64,000 nucleotides of DNA from Vitellaria paradoxa (Eukaryota > Streptophyta > Magnoliopsida > Ericales > Sapotaceae): contig CM034242.1 of assembly GCA_019916065.1 (NCBI GenBank), forward strand, positions 11,104,879-11,168,878. Reading direction: 5' to 3'. Below, in pieces: positions 60,974 to 64,000 of the stretch. Positions within the stretch are counted from its first letter, which is position 1; each line of letters opens with the position of its first letter. The notes under the pieces were generated by a model. The model worked only from the letters and a program-made list of their open reading frames with translations. It did no database searches and was not told where the DNA came from. A program made the position numbers and the translations under genes.

Positions 60974-61405
60974 TAGGGGTGGAAACGAACCGAGCCGTTC
61001 GCGAGCTACTCGAGCTCGATTCGTGAGTTAAACGAGTTCGAACCGAGTTTGGTTTTTTACTCGTTTTGGATTCGAGCTCGAGCTCGAGCTCAAATCTAAA
61101 GAAGCTCGGCTCGAAAGCTCGCGAGCAGGCTCGGTTAGAATAATATATATATATTTGTAATAATATTTTTATATTTTTAATAATATTTTTATTATATTTT
61201 TTAAATATATTATATTTTAAATCAAAACGACGTCGTTTTGGTTTAATCGAATTATTCGTGAGCCTAATCGAGCCTAACTTCTTCTTTATCGAGCCGAGCT
61301 CGAGCCTATATAAAAGCTCGAATCGAACTCGAGCTCAGTATAAAAAGCTCAAGCCGAGCTCAAGTATGTTAAAGCTCGGCTCGGTTCGGCTCGTTTCCAC
61401 CCCTA
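60974..61405. mobile_element. hAT-type MITE of the GAGCTCG family, perfect 8-bp TSD
   Basis: CTCCGCAC is exactly duplicated at 60966-60973 and 61406-61413. Ends TAGGGGTGGAAACGA and (reverse complement) TAGGGGTGGAAACGA are identical over 15 bases. Both arms are dense in GAGCTCG/CGAGCC words around an AT-rich centre holding the palindrome CAAAACGACGTCGTTTTG (61223-61240). TAGGG ends and the 8-bp TSD indicate hAT. No transposase. Confidence 0.9.
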
Positions 61406-61984
61406 CTCCGCACCAATAATCCTGGGTTATGGAGTTCGGCAAAAACCAGCTCGGTCTCAACAACTTGGTTGGTCAGCTCAGGTGGTCGGTTCAGGAGGTC
61501 AGTTCGGTTATTCGGAATATTTTACCCTCACCGAGGGGTATTTTCATTATTTTAATTAAGTTTAAAAATTTCTCTCATTAAGAAATATGTTTGTTAAAAT
61601 CTGTTTATACTTTTTTGTTTCAAAAAAATGAAAACTTAAGTAAAAAAAGTTAAAAAACAGTGTTCTTACTCTTTTTTTTGTAATAAATATTTTATCAATT
61701 TTAACACTTTGTCTATTTTTGTTGTATTATATTAAAATGAGTTATTTTAAATATTTTATTAATTAAAATTATTTTTAATAAATAAATATTAATTTAATTA
61801 ATATATAATATATTTTATTAATAAATTGATAAGGCACATATAAAGAAGGTGGATGACAAATCGGTGCTATCTTTTAGTTTCCGCAATTTTTTGGGTCATC
61901 CGCCACCGTTTCACGATCGCGGACGCGCCGCTAACCGCCAGCTGTCAGCAAAACCACGGGCCTTCACAAGCTGTCGATCCGTGG

Positions 61985-62240
61985 GCGACACGTGGTCAAC
62001 TCACAAAAGCGCATTTCACACGTGTCCGCTATTTCGCGTTCCAAGTAACGCGCCACCTACACGTATTGAGTTGTTCTTCCAGCCGTTGTTCCATTTAATA
62101 ACAGTGTCAACTTGCGCTTGAAAGTAGCAAAAATTTTCTAGTGGTTTCCAAATTTATCGGCTGACTCGCTACAAGAAAAGAAGCACACGATTACCTTGTT
62201 TGGCAAGCGGTTTCGGCTTATCAAACGCTATAAATACCCG
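61985..62240 (+). promoter_or_regulatory. G-box/ABRE promoter with TATA box
   Basis: ACACGTGG (61988-61995) and CACACGTGTCC (62017-62027) each contain a CACGTG G-box; ACGTGG and ACGTGTC cores are typical abscisic-acid response elements bound by bZIP factors. A third ACGT site is CTACACGTATTG near 62056. TATAAATA at 62229-62236 is a strong TATA box. Composition rises sharply in GC here. Response to ABA is inferred from motifs only. Confidence 0.65.
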
Positions 62241-62261
62241 AACTTCTCGCTCTCGTTTCCT

Positions 62262-64000
62262 TCCTCCTCTTCTTTGATCTCTTACTTCCTCTCTCTAGCT
62301 TCGGGCTTTTCTATTTTTCTAGGCCTTTCCCTACTTGCCTGCCGATTTTCGGCGGTAGAATCGATTTTCCTGCCATTTTCCCACTTTCTTGTACATTATC
62401 CGTTTGTTTCTCGTCAAGCTTCAATTTTCTCGGTGTAGCGATATACCTCTTTTCTCAATCTCCGTCGGTCTGGTTTTGTAAGTGATTGAAAGGACCGTAG
62501 TGGTCTTCCTGTTTCCGGATCAGGTATTGCGGCTTCTATTTTCCTTGGCTTTCCTTCTTATCTTATACAATAAACAGAAAATTTTCTAGGCTATTTTATT
62601 TTATTTTTTCAATGCCGATGAAATTGAGCGGAGAAGATTGCACGTTTCGCTATTCTTCGCATCCGTTCGACTTGAGAGTTCTCCTGTGATTAATTTCTGC
62701 AATTTTGTGCTCTTTTCCTGAACCATTTCCGGCGAAGACTTGCGAGCGCGTCTCTCCCCTCCCCCCCCTTTTTTCCTAGATTTTTGAGGAATCAATTCAG
62801 AATTCATATTCCATTTTGCTTTCTGGCCACCCGTTTGATGAAATGGATATCCGTATTTTCTATATATGTTTTATTACATGATGTGTATGCATATATAAAT
62901 TATGCATATTAATACAGTCGCATACATACATGTACATAGGATCATATATACATCATGATTTGACAGCCTAATTTTTTTAATTTCTTTTGTTTTAATAACC
63001 AATATTTAAATCTTTGTTGTTTTGTTTGTAAACTAGAGAAATGTCGTTTTTGGGCAATTATGTCCTAATCAGCTTTTGTGATTCTACATTGGAACATAAC
63101 GCCTCCTCCAGTAAACAACAGCTAAGCTGCTTAGCCAATTAGTGTCCCACATCATTGTCTTTGGGTCATGACTAGATGGCTATTTGGCAGACAAATTTTC
63201 TTAATCTTTGTTTTCCTTTTCACATTTTATATGTATTTGGGCTGTTTTAATTAGCAGTGTAATAGGAAACTCTGAAAATTTGCCGCAAATCTTTGTGCTC
63301 AAAGTGGTAATAAATTTCATTTTTGGAAGATACAATTTTGTACTTGATTGTACTTGCATACAAATTTGTACTTGATTGTACTTGCGAAATCTATGGATCA
63401 TCTTTGTTAATCATCGGCCCAAATATACCTATCAGTATCTGGTCCTGTGCTAGTTGATTAGTCACGACATTAATGTTTGTTGAGTGGGGGTTGTAAGAAT
63501 ATATATGTTGTTTGTTGGTTGTGTCTTGTAATTACTGTAAAATTATGGTTATTCTTGAAGTTATTATTTATATTGGTGCGTATTTGCAATGAATTGATTC
63601 ATCAGATCTGGCAGTTTTTGATCACTTTGCCTAGTGTTTTTATATTATGGTTGCTTACTACTTGCCTTGCAAAGTAAATGCGTTATATGATTTATGGATC
63701 TTGCAAACGTTTGTAACATGTAATTTGATTTGAAGGTTTCATCCACATTTTTCGAGTGGGCTTTAAAATAATGCCTTTTTGATCTTTAATTTAGCTTTTG
63801 TCGAGATGTGTTAAAGCCCATAAAAACTATTCCAGTGGCCTGGTAAATTTGAAGACCAGTAGTTAGTCAATATACAGAATTGACTTTGAACATTCAAACT
63901 TCTGCCCATCATTTGTTCCATTGGCAGATGCTCTTTATAACTCTCAGTCAAAAATTTTACCAGAATCATATCTGGAGAACATCGATTCATTTCATTGTTT
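62262..64000 (+). other. 5' part of an unidentified gene: leader exon, leader intron, candidate first coding exon
   Basis: A pyrimidine-rich leader begins about 26 bp after the TATA box. A donor at 62524 (TCAG|GTATTG), or an earlier GTAAGT at 62478, opens a T-rich intron that could end at the AG at 63927 (CCATTGGCAG). The next bases are ATG (63928), giving MLFITLSQKFYQNHIW... open to the window edge. Another frame of the same exon reads ALYNSQSKILPESYLENIDS and also looks protein-like, so the start and product are undecided. About 1.4 kb of leader intron would be normal for a strongly expressed plant gene. The gene continues beyond 64000. Confidence 0.45.

Noticed and set aside
61849..62121. 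90-codon ORF upstream of the TATA box
   Set aside because: It lies across the promoter G-boxes, upstream of the inferred transcription start, with no homology.
62196..62438. 80-codon ORF MFGKRFRLIKRYKYP...
   Set aside because: It begins upstream of the TATA box at 62229 and runs through the leader. Its ATG would not be in the transcript.

Overview
The window is AT-rich nuclear DNA from a flowering plant, most likely a eudicot. The evidence is spliced genes with GT-AG introns, plant-specific protein families (PLATZ, a DOG1-domain/INP1-like protein, CYP72-clan P450), short TIR elements with clean target-site duplications (TSDs), tRNA-derived SINEs, and two solo LTRs carrying a 5S rRNA-like segment as in plant Cassandra TRIMs. 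No species can be named from sequence alone. Gene density is low: two apparently intact genes, one dead P450, and the 5' part of a fourth gene running off the right edge.

Layout. 0.8-2.2 kb: a five-exon PLATZ zinc-binding protein gene on the minus strand, 250 aa. 4.0-12.2 kb: repeats only, including a Tourist-like MITE nested in an older AT-rich repeat and a hAT-type MITE with a perfect 8-bp TSD. 13.7-15.7 kb: a truncated CYP72A-like pseudogene that has lost the heme-ligand cysteine and the I-helix acidic residue. 17.8-21.5 kb: MITE and dispersed-repeat copies. 22.8-23.8 kb: a two-exon plus-strand gene for a 270-aa DOG1-domain protein resembling INAPERTURATE POLLEN1. 24-36 kb: hAT MITE, SINEs, fold-back elements, solo LTRs. 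36.4-54.0 kb: a segmental-duplication zone, with an old diverged block (36.45-40.9 kb) and two nearly identical tandem copies of about 4.5 kb (44.75-49.27 and 49.41-53.98 kb). 54.5-60.3 kb: degenerate tandem repeats, a large fold-back structure and a third Tourist-like copy. 60.97-61.41 kb: a hAT MITE rich in GAGCTCG words, with a perfect 8-bp TSD. 62.0-64.0 kb: G-box promoter, TATA box, leader exon, probable leader intron and a candidate first coding exon.

The genes are independent single loci and do not form a pathway or cluster. The main interest is how the non-genic part was built. Several insertions can be dated relative to one another from nesting, TSDs and an empty site. I saw no convincing new biological system. 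The best candidates for a second look are the tandem block with its duplicated promoter-like island, the mutated P450, the PLATZ gene with an ATG-only first coding exon and a frame-neutral short intron, and the diverged 131-bp tandem array. All boundaries were read by eye; splice sites are inferred from GT/AG signals and protein-family knowledge.
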